From: Acanthaster planci
Taxonomy: Eukaryota; Echinodermata; Asteroidea; Valvatida; Acanthasteridae
Length of the DNA stretch: 64,000 nucleotides
Direction: 5' to 3'
Assembly (NCBI RefSeq): GCF_001949145.1
Contig: NW_019091640.1
Coordinates: forward strand, 70,199 to 134,198
Numbering within the stretch: the first letter of the stretch is position 1; each line of letters begins with the position of its first letter. Positions 1 to 12,442 of the stretch are shown one piece after another. The translations under genes and the position numbers were made by a program. A model generated the notes under the pieces. It worked only from the letters and a program-made list of their open reading frames with translations. It did no database searches and had not been told where the DNA came from.

Positions 1-3000
1 CCACATTCATTCCAGTCACATGCATTTGCCAACCAAAAAAAGGAAGAAATTGAGACTTAAAATTGGAGAAATCTATATCAGTAAGGGCCTTTCAAAACTT
101 GGGATTGCAAAACAATTCGTTCAAACACACATGTACACTTGTTCTTCTCTGTCTGTAACCCAGACCTTTTACGTTAATTACACAAAATTAAATAAGATCT
201 CACAGTTAACTTTTTGAGTTGTATTTTGTTGATCTGACCAGTGTAAAGAGATATTTGCAAATATAGCTGTGTAACATTTTGTTGGGTTCAGCAGGGTCCT
301 CAGGAAACAGAATACTGTATGTAGGGTTCCACTTGGCAAAGTATCAGCTAAATTCAGATCTTTGCAGTGAGCTATCATTTCTGAGTAGCACCTACATGTA
401 ATTCAGTTTCTGTCTCTAGTCAGGTGTTGAGGATTATAATTAGACTTTGTGAACAATCATTTTTGGGCTACAATGGAGACCGAAAGCCACAGGTACCAGT
501 ACAGAACCCTGTGAATCGGAACTGAGGTTAGGGCCAAAATTCTGCTTTTTTTCCTTTTTAAAACTTAAATAAACATGTAGAAAAGACTGAGCACAAGTGG
601 TATGAATGTGACTCAGGAAGAAATAAAAAAACACATCCTTGGCAGTTAGGGTTAAGCCTGTAACATTTTTCCTTTTTTTTTACACAATTAAGGTTATTTC
701 CTCACATGAAAGGCAATTAGGGTTTACCCTAACTGCCCAGGGTGTGTGAAAAAAACCAACTAAAATTGGATGACACATTTTCATACATAGTATACCGGTA
801 CACATATGTATGTACTGATATGTGCATGATATGTATCGTATACCAGTGACTCTCACACCATAGGCCCACAGTTGGCATGGCTCTACATGAGCTTAACATA
901 TATGTATAAATTTGTAAACTAAACATGCAATGATGCATATACATTTGTAAATTACATAATTTACACAAATTACATGTACCATCCAGTCGATCGTCAACAG
1001 TTACACCTGTCATAACTACCCTGTACGTGTAGTCATGACAAATGTACCCCCAACGAAACTGTGTAACTATTGACACATGATTGACAACACTTAATACATG
1101 TGACACATGGAAAATTAGTTTCATTGTTACGCATGTACACAGGTTGGCAAAGTGGTTTATAGCCTGCCACAGGCCCATCCAATGATCCATGCCAAATTAA
1201 TAATACATGTACAGTGTACAAGCACATACATATGAACAATGTGTAATGTGTTTTTATCACACATGTACATGTACCGGTATTAGTACACATGTTCATACAT
1301 GTACATGTACGTGCATGGATTTACAAATGTTACAGCCTACAGGTTTACATGTACATGTACAGTACATGTGCATGTACATTGTACATATAAGCACATGCAC
1401 ATACATGTACAAGTATGTGATTTATCCTCAGCATCAGGCAGACTACATGTACACGTAGCTTCTTAGAACATTGTAGTTACACTGCACCTGTGTACTGACA
1501 TGGCATTGAACATGTACATGTACATGTAGTTGTGCACAATGTTTACACTAGCCTACATGTACATGTATATTCTCCACCTGTTTTGACCTTGATACTTAAC
1601 TTGACATCTAGTCACAAATACAATGATTTATGGCCTTCAACATGTCAAGTATTTAGTCTGGAATGCTGAAATATAGGTACATGTACCCCTGGGCTTGGGC
1701 TGGGTTGACAGCTGCCAGCATGGTCATAGGACTTTTTCATCCAGATGTGCATGTAAAATGTACTGTACAGGTATATGTGTACAATATACTGTACATGTAC
1801 ATTGTTTTGAGCTTTACCATTTACATGTACATGTGCATGCTGGTCATCTATTTAATTCCAAAAGAAACAACCATTACACATTACAAGAACCAGTACATCC
1901 AAGTGCATGTACATGTATTATGTTAAATCCTAAAAATACATGTATTTGACAAGACAAATACATGTGTTTTTGTAGTAGTGCATGCATGTATGCAGGTACT
2001 CATAATAGAGCCTACATTGTGTATAACTGCCAATTTGTTCAAGCCTGTAATATGACTCTTATTAATTAATTAACATCTTCCCTGTTGATCCTCCAACTGC
2101 ATGTACAAGTACATAGTACATCTGTTGAATAGTCAGGTTCTGAAATTACAATGTAAATCTGCACTTTTATTTACTGTTTGTCATGGTATCCTTGTTCTCT
2201 CTTTCCATAACCTCTTCTGCCACAACCCAGGACCCAGAAATTAACAACAAACATTGCACGGCCTGATTCCCATATCCTGGACTGACAATGACATCAGCAT
2301 GGAGTCATCAGGTGTCAAACACCATGGGACCTCAAAATACAAAAAAATGCTGTGGTTCCATTATCAATGCCAAAAAGAATGCTACCGGTAGGTTGGTCAG
2401 ATAATTTTTTTTACTATTAGTGAAAAATGCAATAAACAGAACTTAACTTGAGTTTGCCTGTAATTACAAATACATAGATATGTACAGTACTTGAAGATAT
2501 ATTTCATATTTTTATGTCATAATAAAGTAAGGAAACAAAAATCTTTGATATTTTTCTTGTGTTTAGTGTCTTTATTTCATAAAAAGAAAACAGAAAATCT
2601 TCAAACAATGAAACTACATGTACAAAACATGCACTGCAAAAAGTTTGGTGGTCAGTCTAGTTGCTGGGAACTCAGTTCAATTTACAAACTTGTTAGGTTT
2701 TCTTCTTTTTTTTCCATTTTTATGGAAAGCCTTGAAAAATGCCACACTTGTAATGACTCATATTCACCACACATGATGCACATTCAATTTACCTTCAGTT
2801 CCATTTCTGTTCAAGGTGATATAACTCTTCCCGGAGTTACAAGCACACCTACAAGGACATCTATTTTTGTACATGTACAAGTGTATGTAATATAAACTCT
2901 GCAGTTGAAGTAAACTTTCAAGACATCTGGACAGTACATGCACATGTCCATGTACGTAGAACCAATACTCAGGCAGAACACAAATTTTGTATGTTATTAT

Positions 3001-4409
3001 GCATCAACACGTGTACATTTTTGCACACAGTAGCGGTATCATGGACTAGTCTGCCAAGTTTTGCTTAGACACATTTGGTAGATTTCTATAATTTTAAACA
3101 AACTAAAAACCAAATCTGTGGGAGGTAGCAAGCCTGAGGAGTCAAAAGGAGTCAAGAGTTAACACTGCTGCAACATACATGTACATGTATGTACTGTACT
3201 GTATATATGTACATGTACACATTGGCTTTCAAGGTTGAAGGCAATAAACCTTGGCATATAAAAATCAACAGAAACTGTCAAAGTTTGCATCCAAATACTG
3301 GTACATACATGTACATGTACACAGTACACTACACATGTAATTTATCAGATGGCAGATGGAGTGATTCATCAATAATTGAATAAACATACATGTACATGTA
3401 TGCCACAAGCGCATTTGACGACATCTCAACAAAGATGGCAGATACTATACACTACGCATGTGGGGGGGATAGGCATAACATGAACCTGCTGCCATATGAC
3501 AACCACTGTGGATGCAATAGCCCTTACACATGTGCAACACTTGCATGCAGTGGTGCACTGTACAATTTGGAGTATTTATTTCCTTTCACTTCACACTGCC
3601 CACACCTTATGGGGGCCCCCCCCCCGGAAACGGTCCAATACTGTTTTTAGGTCAGACACAGGGTAGGCCGGGGTTGGCTTGTGGGCTGGACAAAGAGTAG
3701 GCCAGGAAGTACATGTACCAACTGTGCATGTACACGCTGATGCCAAGCTTGATTCCCAAAACAAATATCGGTATGTCCCACGTATAGAAAAATCAATGTT
3801 TGCTCTGGAAATGTATTTGTACAAGTACACTGACAGGTTTGCCGCAATACCTTTAATCTGTCATGTCTGAGGACGTCAGCAGAATGTGGTACCTTTATTC
3901 ACTTGTACATTTCAGCCCATGATTCGAACATTAACCTGTTAACCTCCCCCCATAAGGTACGATTATAATGCCATAAAATCTTTACTGTACTACAAAGAAA
4001 GGCTAAAGGCTACAAGTCCATCTTACAGTGCCACTTTCACGACACTCTATATCAACAAGTCAAACTGACAGTGACTGTAACTTGTAAGCTACTGTAAATG
4101 TAATGTCAAAGTCCCACATTTAATCCCCCCCCCATACAATATGTACACATTACCGGAACTTTCGAAACCTTCCGACAAGTACATGTACATGTGTGTAGTG
4201 TTGGAAAATTCAGAGAAAATACTCTTTCTTTTGCACGGTTAATATTCTTTTCAGATCATTTTTTCGTTGATGATTTCCTCGACTGTTCCTCTTTCTTTTG
4301 CTATAAATACATGTACCAGGAATCATTTATCCCAATGCCTCTAAAATTGTTTTCAAGAAAGGGGATAACCTTGTGCAAATATGGCTTAGTCCATTCAGAG
4401 TTCCTACAA
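1..4409. other. Geneless stretch rich in TACATG-type repeats
   Basis: No open frame here resembles a known protein, and the short ORFs are mostly translations of the palindromic TGTACATGTACA microsatellite (Y-M-C-T-V-H residues). Base composition is AT-rich with scattered short A or C runs. No splice-bounded conserved exon was seen on either strand. A distal exon of a flanking gene could be missed. Confidence 0.6.
1203..1420. repeat. Dense ACATGT/TGTACA microsatellite cluster
   Basis: Overlapping palindromic hexamers ACATGT, TGTACA and GTACATGTAC recur almost continuously, interrupted by non-repeat bases. The unit reads the same on both strands, so ORFs across it are meaningless. Further clusters occur near 1505-1530, 1780-1840, 3175-3330, 9640-9860, 10330-10420, 15700-15800 and 38640-38720. 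Confidence 0.85.
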
Positions 4410-4656
4410 GGGGCCAATTTCACAGAGCTGCTTAAGCACAAAATTTGCATTAGCGTGAAAAAACCTCGCTTGACAAATCAGGTTGCCGGCTCAAATCCAT
4501 GTGACGTATATTGGTTTGGAATAGCACTCACCTGTCTTTTGGTTAGCATGACAATCACATGGATTTTGAGCTGGCAACCTTTGTTTTTTAAGCAAGGTTT
4601 TTTGTGCTTAGGCCTAAGCAAATTTTGTGCTTAAGCAGCTCTATGAAATTGGCCCC
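4410..4656. mobile_element. Hairpin MITE, about 247 bp
   Basis: The left end begins GGGGCCAATTTCACAGAGCT and the right end is its inverted copy with one mismatch, continuing through TGCTTAAGCACAAAATTTGC, so terminal arms are about 40 bp. The inner part is also inverted-repetitive: GGTTGCCGGCTCAAATCCAT near 4480 pairs with its reverse complement near 4560-4580. The whole element can fold back on itself. It has no coding capacity. This is typical of non-autonomous DNA transposons. A clear target-site duplication was not seen, so the exact ends could be off by a few bases. Confidence 0.85.
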
Positions 4657-5097
4657 AGGCTGCATATGTCATGTGTATGGACCACACTGTTGTGAGACCA
4701 AGTACAGTACATGTACTTGGTGTGTAATGAACAAGGTTGGCATCCACATACAGTGTGGTACACATTGAGTAAAACCATGTTTGCAAAAAAAAGACTTCAT
4801 AAAGTTGTACACGTACATGGACATTGTACAGGTACACATACTGCATATACTGCATCTGCACATGGGGATGCATCATTTGCATTGTGTGTGTTTACTTGTC
4901 AATCATACCGGTATGTCAATTTTTAAAAGACACCTCAGAGTAGCTCAACTTCAGTTTTAAACGATGACTCATCAAACCGGCTTTCCAAACTTGTCACAAA
5001 TGAAAGTAGGGATTCTATAAAGAGAAAGCCACAAATCCCTGTGGCAAAGAACCTGTATCACACCCTCTACATTATGCCCTGTACATCCACACTGTAC

Positions 5098-5116
5098 ATT
5101 ATTATTATTATTATTA
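5098..5116 (-). repeat. (ATT)n tail of the retrotransposon
   Basis: Six ATT units abut AAATGAATTTATTAAG. On the minus strand this is the 3' end of the element, where CR1/L2/I-type LINEs typically carry a short simple-repeat tail rather than poly(A). Confidence 0.8.
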
Positions 5117-5369
5117 AATGAATTTATTAAGTGCAAATTCTATGCAAAAATATTCGAATGCACTGTACAACCAATAACAGAAAAACAAAATCGCGTAATA
5201 TAAAAATTTCATCAGAATTCAAAAGACACAGAATCACTTATACAATTACACACAGATATTAAAACAAAATAAATCAAGTACACAGATACAGCAGCACATT
5301 AAAGCCGTCACAGAAGAGTGCAAACCAATAAAATTCGTTAAAATACTGATAAAAACATATCCTAGCTCA

Positions 5370-6931
5370 AAAGCGATCCTGAACAGATGAGTTTTTAGCA
5401 GTGCCTTAAAACGGTCTAAACTTGTGGCATTTCACACCTGAACTGGTAGTTGATTCCACAGATACGGGGCAGCATGTAAAAAAGAATGATCACCTAGGCA
5501 GGTCCTACTACGAATGGATCAGAACTATGGTCAGAACTACGAAGACAGTAGCAAGACTCAGTACGAACAGTGATGAACTGTGACAAGTATTCCCCATGGA
5601 GTGTTTTGAAGACCAGAAGTAAGATGTTGAAAACAATTCTAGATTTAACTGGGAACCAGTGAAGATCAAGAAGAACAGGTGTGATATAACAATACTTCAC
5701 ACAAGCCTAGTACATGCATTTGAACATGTTGAAGATGATTGAAGTGTACTGATGATACCCCATACAACAAGCTGTCACAATAATCGAGTTTAGACATACT
5801 GTAATAAAAGCATGAATGAGTGTTTCAGTGTTGCCACGTGTTAAGTACTTCTTAATAGATCTAATGTTGTGCAGGAAGTACATCTGTACATTTAGAATGC
5901 AGACTCGCACGTTTTAACCACATGATCACTCATGGACAAGTTAACATCAAACAATGCCCCCAAATTCCATGCAAAAGAAGCAGGTCCAACTAGAGATTCT
6001 CCAACCTGAACCCCATCGATCTAATAACTTAAGCTAGTTGCTGACGAGTACCAATGACCAAGAATTCTGATTTGCTGTCATTAAGGAATAGGCCACTTGC
6101 TGACATCCAAGAATGTAAATCCTTTACACATGATTCCATGACACACAAAGCTGACACTTGATTTCTAGCTATATGTACATGTCCATCAGGTGAAAATGAA
6201 ATATAAAGCTGTGTGTCATCAGTGTAACAATGGACCTGAAGATTATGGGATTTTACAATGTCAAAATGTTCACTTGTATAAAAAATAAATAGCAAGGGGT
6301 CCAAACAAGAACCTTGTGGAATACCCCATACAAGGTCATGCTTATCCAACAGTATGTTGTTAATTAATACACACTGAGATCTCCCAGACAAGTATGACTT
6401 GAACCACTCAAGAACAATGCCGTCAACTCTGAACTTCTTTCTGAGAATGCTCATGGGAATACTGTGATCAAGTGTGTCAAAAGCAGAGCTTAAATCAAGC
6501 AAAACAAGTAAGGTAACCTGTTTATTGTTCATAGCCAGTAGTAAGTCATTTTTTACCCTCAGTAACGCAGTTTCAGTACTATGAAACTTACGATATGCTG
6601 ACTGAACTGTGGGGAACAGATTTTGCGAAGTAAGATGCAATTGCAACTGATCACAAACAATTTTCTCGAGTATCTTCGAGATAAACTGTAAGTTGCTAAC
6701 CGGACGATAGTTTTCAACATTGGCATTCAAACCCCTTGTTTTTTAGGAGAGGCCTCGAGGAAGCACAATGGATGACTTCCAGATTTCTGAAAAACATCCT
6801 GATTTTAAGGAAACATTTATGATCTGAGTGACAAAGGGTAATAACACATCCAAGTAATCCATCAACAAATGAGTAGAAATTGGGTCTAACAGGCATGATT
6901 TTTTGGATGAACCATTAATAATTTTCCTCAC
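5370..6931 (-). pseudogene. Retrotransposon reverse transcriptase, broken
   Basis: Fingers begin at 6931 with VRKIINGSSKKSCLLDPIST. After a frameshift, 6730-6029 carries ENYRPVSNL, FHSTETALLRV, the motif A block LLVLLDLSSAFDTLDH, GIPQGSCLDPLLF and the catalytic box YTDDTQLY. That box has Thr where YADD is usual, but both aspartates remain. The thumb (YLTRGNTETLIHAF, 5910-5707) and the C-terminal block (ITPVLLDLHWFPVKSRI, 5700-5494) follow in other frames. Near 5470-5370 the end reads LHAAPYLWNQLPVQV, stop, NATSLDRFKALLKTHLF; the TGA sits where Arg (CGA) is usual, suggesting CpG decay. Confidence 0.85.
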
Positions 6932-7442
6932 ACAAACTTCAGAGACATACCAAAGTCAGAAAGACATGGAAAAACCAACATGTCAGGTGCATTTTGAGTC
7001 AAACATCTAAACTGATCAGTACTGGACAACCTACGACGGATGGAATCAACTTTGCTCACAAAAAAAAAACCCATGTCATTGGCAACTTGAACATCACTAA
7101 CACGTGGGGGTAACACTGTTAAAAAGAGATGTACTAGCCTCGAAAAACCCGCTTAGGATCACTGCTATTCTCAGCAATAAAGTTATTATAATACTCACAA
7201 CGAGTTTGGTTCATACATGTAAGTAAAATTACCCTGTTCCTTGTACGCTTAGAAGAAAGGATAAGATCACATTCTTGTTTGGTCGCTCGCCATTTTCTCT
7301 CATACTTTCTCCGACACTGCTTCACTGATTTAATGTCATCATTGAGCCAAGGAACCCGAGGTCTCACAACGGTAGTTTTCATTACAACAGGAGCATGATT
7401 ATTAAGTAAGGAACGAAGAGAGGTACATGTATCATAAGACAT
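6928..7442 (-). pseudogene. Retrotransposon endonuclease-RT connector
   Basis: Two out-of-register frames cover the linker. 7442-7134 has LLNNHAPVVMKTTVVRPRVP-W-LNDDIK followed by a basic R-R-K-YERKWR run, the usual APxxxRPxxPWxNDDIK block. 7116-6928 carries the ANDMGFFFVSKVDSIRRRL block (family pattern ANxFGxFFxxKIxxIR). The short gap between them contains an in-frame stop. The connector matches CR1/L2-type LINEs rather than L1 or RTE. Confidence 0.75.
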
Positions 7443-7624
7443 GCTAAGATCATTTACTCTACACTTGCATCATCGCCTAAGGATAAAAACATCTTGCTTA
7501 AAATGTCATCCCTGAATTTGTCAACATTAATAGCCTTAATTTTCCAAGAGTAAAATGTCTGCACTGACATTGGTGGATAGGAAAAATTAAGAGAACACAT
7601 AATTGCAACGTGATCGGAAAACAA

Positions 7625-8296
7625 CTAATCAGATACAAGACCATTCACAATGGATTCAGAAGTGACATCCAGGTCTAACGTATGACCATGCACATGAGTG
7701 GGAAAATCTGTATGCTGTTTCAAATTCATTGATTCCAGCAACTCAAGAAAATGTATGGCATCATTGCATTCACTATTGTCAACATGAAAATTGAAATCTC
7801 CTGTAATAATTAGTGATTCACTACACAATATAAGAGATTCCAAATAATCAGAAAATTCATATAGAAAAGTTGCAACCCCAACCTGATGAGAAACTGAATA
7901 AGGTGGGCGATATACAACAGCCAACCCCAAAGTCTGTGATGCAGACTTAATCAGCCACTCAGAGGATTCAAACGACTGATATTCTCTGCCTGACTGTTTA
8001 GTGACTTGAAGAGTTTCATGGGCCAGAAGTGCTGTGCCACCACCTGTTCGTCCAGTGTGAGGAACATCGAAGAACTTAAAGCCGATAGGTGTTTCTTGAA
8101 TACGATGAGCATCATCCATGACTCTCAACCATGTCTCAGTTAATGCAAAGAAATCAGCCCGACTCGAACAGACAAAATCCAACCAGTCAGAAGTTTTGTT
8201 TTTGAGAGACCTGACATTTAAAGAACACATTCTCAAGTGTTGACGACAGGTTTGTGCACTGACAGGTCTGACATGTCTTAGCACAGGAACATCCAC
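7625..8296 (-). pseudogene. Retrotransposon AP-endonuclease domain
   Basis: This domain would nick target DNA to prime reverse transcription. Recognisable blocks in order are LNVRSLKNK (N-terminal Asn), LTETWL (catalytic Glu of motif ET), GGGTALL, VVYRPPYS, ITGDFNFHVD (the conserved GDFN/H-D block) and the terminal THVHGHTLDLDV (SDH-like region with the final His). The key acidic and His positions survive, but the frame stops at 7625 and resumes in another register at 7442. It is therefore an intact-looking domain inside a broken ORF. Confidence 0.85.
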
Positions 8297-8515
8297 AATA
8301 GCAAGAGAGTGGGTCTCAGAATATTTGATGATTTTTTAATGTTGCCGATGTCGGTGGCTTACAATGACAGGTATTGCCTGTGGATATTGCTGGCAAGCAA
8401 CGTTTACTACTGTTCTCATCCTAGGCATACAATGTAGTTGTACATACTGTATGACGAGTGATGGCAGAAGCTGTACTTCTTGAGGTTATTTGGACAGGGA
8501 GGGAAGTGATGTTAG

Positions 8516-8722
8516 TCAGCTCAGGTGCAGCTGGCAACCACGGCGTAGCTGAGTGCCACCCCTTTTCCCCCTCGGCCATCTTGCAATTCGTCTTAAAGTT
8601 TCACATGGCAGTGCCAACTTAATCCTCAGACCGAGTAGCTGTGAGGCAGAGTAGCACAAACGTGGGCTCTGAAGTTGGGCATGAAAGTGGGAACGGTCAG
8701 CTGCTTCACTCCCCGCAGACAA
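8516..8722 (-). pseudogene. Retrotransposon basic linker upstream of endonuclease
   Basis: The frame contains YSASQLLGLR, then IARWPRGKRGG and an arginine-rich tail. This Y-S-x(n)-L-L-x-L-R ... RGKRGG block usually precedes the endonuclease domain in CR1/L2-like ORF2 proteins. It supports the NPGP segment belonging to the same ORF. It ends at a stop, and about 220 bases separate it from the endonuclease frame. Confidence 0.7.
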
Positions 8723-8726
8723 AACG

Positions 8727-9065
8727 TTATTTGTCAGAGGATGGACCAGGGTTCAGGGAGATATTCATATTGATTGTGATGTCAATGGCTGGATGGTGGT
8801 AAGGCACATACAAACATGTTGAGCCATGCTTAAACCACTTCACATGATTCAACTTCGACCGCCATGTGCAGTGTGAAATGGGCAGCCTGGGACTTGACTC
8901 ACCATGAATACATGTAATTGCTGAATAAGTCAAGGAGGGCAACACATGACGGCAGAGTTCACAGCAAGGTGAGCCAAATGTTGGATTGCCAGCATACGTC
9001 CACCGAAGAATGCTGAGCAGTAAAAATATCTTTAAACAATTGAAAGAAATCTTCCCGCATTCCAT
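8727..9065 (-). pseudogene. Retrotransposon N-terminal segment with 2A-like NPGP
   Basis: A 112-codon frame starts ATGGAATGC. Residues 8-26 (roughly FNCLKIFLLLSILRWTYAG) are hydrophobic and signal-peptide-like. Near its end it reads NISLNPGPSSDK, with NPGP at 8742-8753, followed by a TAA stop. In many deuterostome non-LTR elements an N-terminal 2A peptide with consensus DxExNPGP causes ribosome skipping. Here NPGP is kept but the D and E positions are N and S, so activity is doubtful. The continuation is found in a neighbouring frame (8516-8722), which indicates a frameshift just after the motif. Confidence 0.65.
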
Positions 9066-9345
9066 TGTGTCAGAAAAAGAGGATCGACTGCTATAGCTGT
9101 GCAGATCTCACAATGTGTGACAACTGTCAGTCAACAAACTGATAAAAACCCATCAAAAGTCAGTAACATTACATCAACGATCACAAGACGAAGACATACA
9201 CATTAAAAAAACTACAGCAGATGTGGAACATCATCGGATGACAACAGACTAAAAATGAAAAATCAGACTGATAAAAACTACAGAGTGAAGAGCAGAAAAC
9301 GAAACGGTGCTGCCGCAGTGAAGGGCGCCCTCATGCTCCTTCTCA

Positions 9346-12141
9346 TCCTAGGCATTGAATTAAGAGACACTTTAAATGCACCTGTTTGTTTAATTATCCA
9401 TTCATCATTTAAAAAGAACTTTTGTGGATGTGTACAAATGTAGATCCCACAAAATAAGCCCTTAGGCCAAATTTTTATTCTATTTTAACAATTTGCAGTA
9501 GAAAGAGTGAAGGGAGTTCTTTGTTTCAAGACATATTGCTTACATGTACATGCAGGTTAGCATGCCAATTTCACCTGTACATGTAAAAATATGGAGGGTT
9601 ACTCCATGCTGTGCTGATATCTTTTAATTTTGAAAGCTGTTAGAGTATACAGGTACATGTACAGTTTCTACTCAAAAGTTGCTCTGACAACTTATAACTC
9701 TTTTGTCAGGTTGGGTCATACATATGTATGTACGTGTAAATGACACATGGCTAGTTCCACCTTGGATAATGTACATGTACCGGGTACATTGTACACATGT
9801 ACATGTACATACATCGTGTGTGCATATCTACTGTACATGTAACCAGCACGTACATGTATGTTTCACCACTTCCACTTAGTGTGTGTGCAGGCGCTAACAT
9901 TCAGGAAAGTTGAGGTTACTTTCTGTTGCTTGTTAAAATGGCAACACCAGCCAGCAAACAACTATACAAAAATCCATTTGAGGAGATCTTCTGCCTTGTG
10001 TAAGAGTTTGCTGAATTTATACCACAGAAATATAATCAGTCTTCAGATTTCACTTTGTGATGGGTTTCTTGTTAATAATACAGTAAGTGACATTTCGGAG
10101 AAAATGGGGTGAAAGATGTCTGTGTATGTTATAGTTTCCGAACGTAAAAAAGGGTATTTAAAAATTTTAAATTATTCTCCAGTTTTTCCACACATTCTGC
10201 ATATCTTAGTAATTGAAACAGTGTTTGAAAAAGGATACCATGTTATGTTTAAGCTATTGCGAATTGTCCTTTGTTAGTTTTATCCATTTCAACGTTGGCT
10301 CTCTGTCAACTGGTGGTCAGCCGTGATTTATATGTACACATACATACATGTAGATGTACATGTACATGTACAGGTACTCTATCAACGCACGTATACATGT
10401 ACATGCACTACTACATGTGTACCCATGTATGGACAAATGATTTTCATGCAAAATAATCAATTCGCAATAACTTGAAAAAACTACCAATATTTTTATTGGG
10501 TCTCCAAATACACGCAGCACTTTATTTTGTTTGTTTGTGTCCTGGAGAAGTGGTTTTAATATGGGCAAGACCATGGACATATTTTCATTAAAATCTGATT
10601 TATTATAGTCTTATTTTTTTCTAAAATCACTTTTTCAGAATTTGTTTCAAAGTTTGTGCAACTAGGTTCATACGGCTGGTATAATGTTGTCTAATCAATT
10701 TCTTATTATCAGGTTATCCCCATGAACTTTGTATTTTGATAAAAATAACTTATGGTCTCCGTCTGCGGCAAGAAGTGTCGGAGTGGTGTCCCATGTCGCC
10801 TGCCTCAAAATCCACAGTAAAGTGATCCACAGTAAAGTGATCACGTCATTTGAGTACATATGCACTAACTCTCAACTAAGTGGTGCACAAAGGCACGGGA
10901 GTGAACATACATTTTAAGTGCCAGATTTGTCAAAAGGTACAAGTTTTCATACGGTACATTTACAGTGAACATACAGATGAAAAATGTACCGATGCACTAG
11001 CACAAACTTGATTCCTCCAGCAGTCAGCTCTATTGATGGCTGACTCAGGAAATGAACTTTATTGACTGCTTTTTTCCCAGAGGGTCAATATGAGACACTG
11101 CCTTCCTGCATTCCATATTGTGTGTCCAACCCCATGCATGTATGTACATTTGTACACTGTACTATGATGTATTTGTGCAGTTTGGCACATAAATGTACAA
11201 TGTACCAGTACATGTACATGTATAGGCAATTCTGGTATCCCTAATCCTTTGTGTGTCAAGCTGTATTTTCTCTGCAAACAGCCTCTGAGCATCTAAGCAA
11301 ATGCACCAATAAAGTACATGTAGTTGTAATTGATAACCATGCAATAAATCCATGACTTGGGTAATTTAGGACTCACTTGATACCACTTATATCAGCGACC
11401 CTCAAATCAGGCCAATACATGTACCTATTGGTATTCAACCTGATCAGAGATGTCAAATGACACCCATTAACAGGCTTGAGCTTACACACAGGTGCATGTA
11501 CTAGTGTGCACAGGTACATGTACATGTAGGAACCAACCTTGACAGCTAGCCTGTGTCTTTGCACCATACAAATGTCAGTTCTGTCGATGTGAATGTGCAC
11601 TGTAAGCAACAGATGTTGTGACTCAGGGCAATTTATCCATTTTGCAAACCACACCCTATTCAACATTCCTCCAAGGCACATGAGGCAGGAACTGTTGTAA
11701 ACATGCACAATGTACAGTGTGTAATACAACATTCAGTGATTGTCTGCACTTCCAACCGATTGAAACACTGAAGCTGTTGAACAGTAATTTTTGCTGGCAG
11801 TTACGAATATGGAACATAAAAATCATCCAAACAATCTACCAAGTGTGGGTGGATTTGAGTTCATTGTGTCTGTGGTTTAATCCCAACTTTCCTGCTAAAC
11901 TGATCATGAAGGCATTTTTCCTGAATTCCTAAACTCTCTTGTTTCCATCCTCCCTCAATTAATACACAGATCCAATTTATTTGCTTTTATTGGCAAAGAT
12001 TTGTGCAGATGCCAACGCCACCCCCCTGAAGGGAAAGTACAATTACGTACGACTGAATATTACCCTCCAAAACTTGTTCTGTATTTGAAAACACACTTTG
12101 TGTTTGCGTCTTGTTGCTGAGAATTTCCGTTGATCTGATGA
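9346..12141. other. Geneless, microsatellite-rich stretch
   Basis: TACATG-type clusters dominate (especially 9640-9860, 10330-10420, 11140-11230 and 11510-11530). ORFs are short, on both strands, and contain the repeat translation. No recognisable exon, RNA gene or element was found. Confidence 0.55.
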
Positions 12142-12189
12142 CAGGTGAGGTGATAGTAATTATGGCAGGTGAGGTGATAGTAATTATCT
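12142..12189. repeat. Two 24-bp direct repeats
   Basis: CAGGTGAGGTGATAGTAATT plus four bases occurs twice back to back, with differences only in the last two bases. It is a minimal tandem duplication. Confidence 0.85.
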
Positions 12190-12442
12190 TTTAACGGCAC
12201 AGGGCAGAGAAGTTTGCCGAGAAACGGACAGCACAAAAATGCTTGCCATTTGGTGGTAACTTGTTGCAAACATGGGTACTCGCTTCCAGTAAAACTCACG
12301 TCAGTGCTGGTGTCAGCCTTGTCGTAAGTCCTTGCAAGTCCACCACAGGTCCCACACAAGCTGCGCAGTCACAAGCCAAGTCACAAACCATTCAAATGAA
12401 CTTTGACAAGAGTATTCCTTTATCATTGTTCATACTGTTAAC

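Larger units (their letters stand above)
5098..9345 (-). mobile_element. Decayed CR1/L2-like non-LTR retrotransposon
   Basis: Read on the minus strand, the element runs from a 5' leader (about 9345-9066) through an N-terminal NPGP segment, an AP-type endonuclease, a connector, a reverse transcriptase and its C-terminal region, and ends in a (TAA/ATT)n tail at 5098-5116. That order and simple-repeat tail are characteristic of CR1/L2-clade LINEs. The single long reading frame is broken by several frameshifts and stops, so it cannot encode the full protein. The 5' boundary is inferred only from where the leader-like sequence fades. The length of about 4.2 kb is close to full length for the clade. 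Confidence 0.85.

Noticed and set aside
729-1458. ORFs of 80-153 codons in the first 1.5 kb
   Set aside because: Both strands are open together and rich in the TACATG repeat peptide; no conserved motif.
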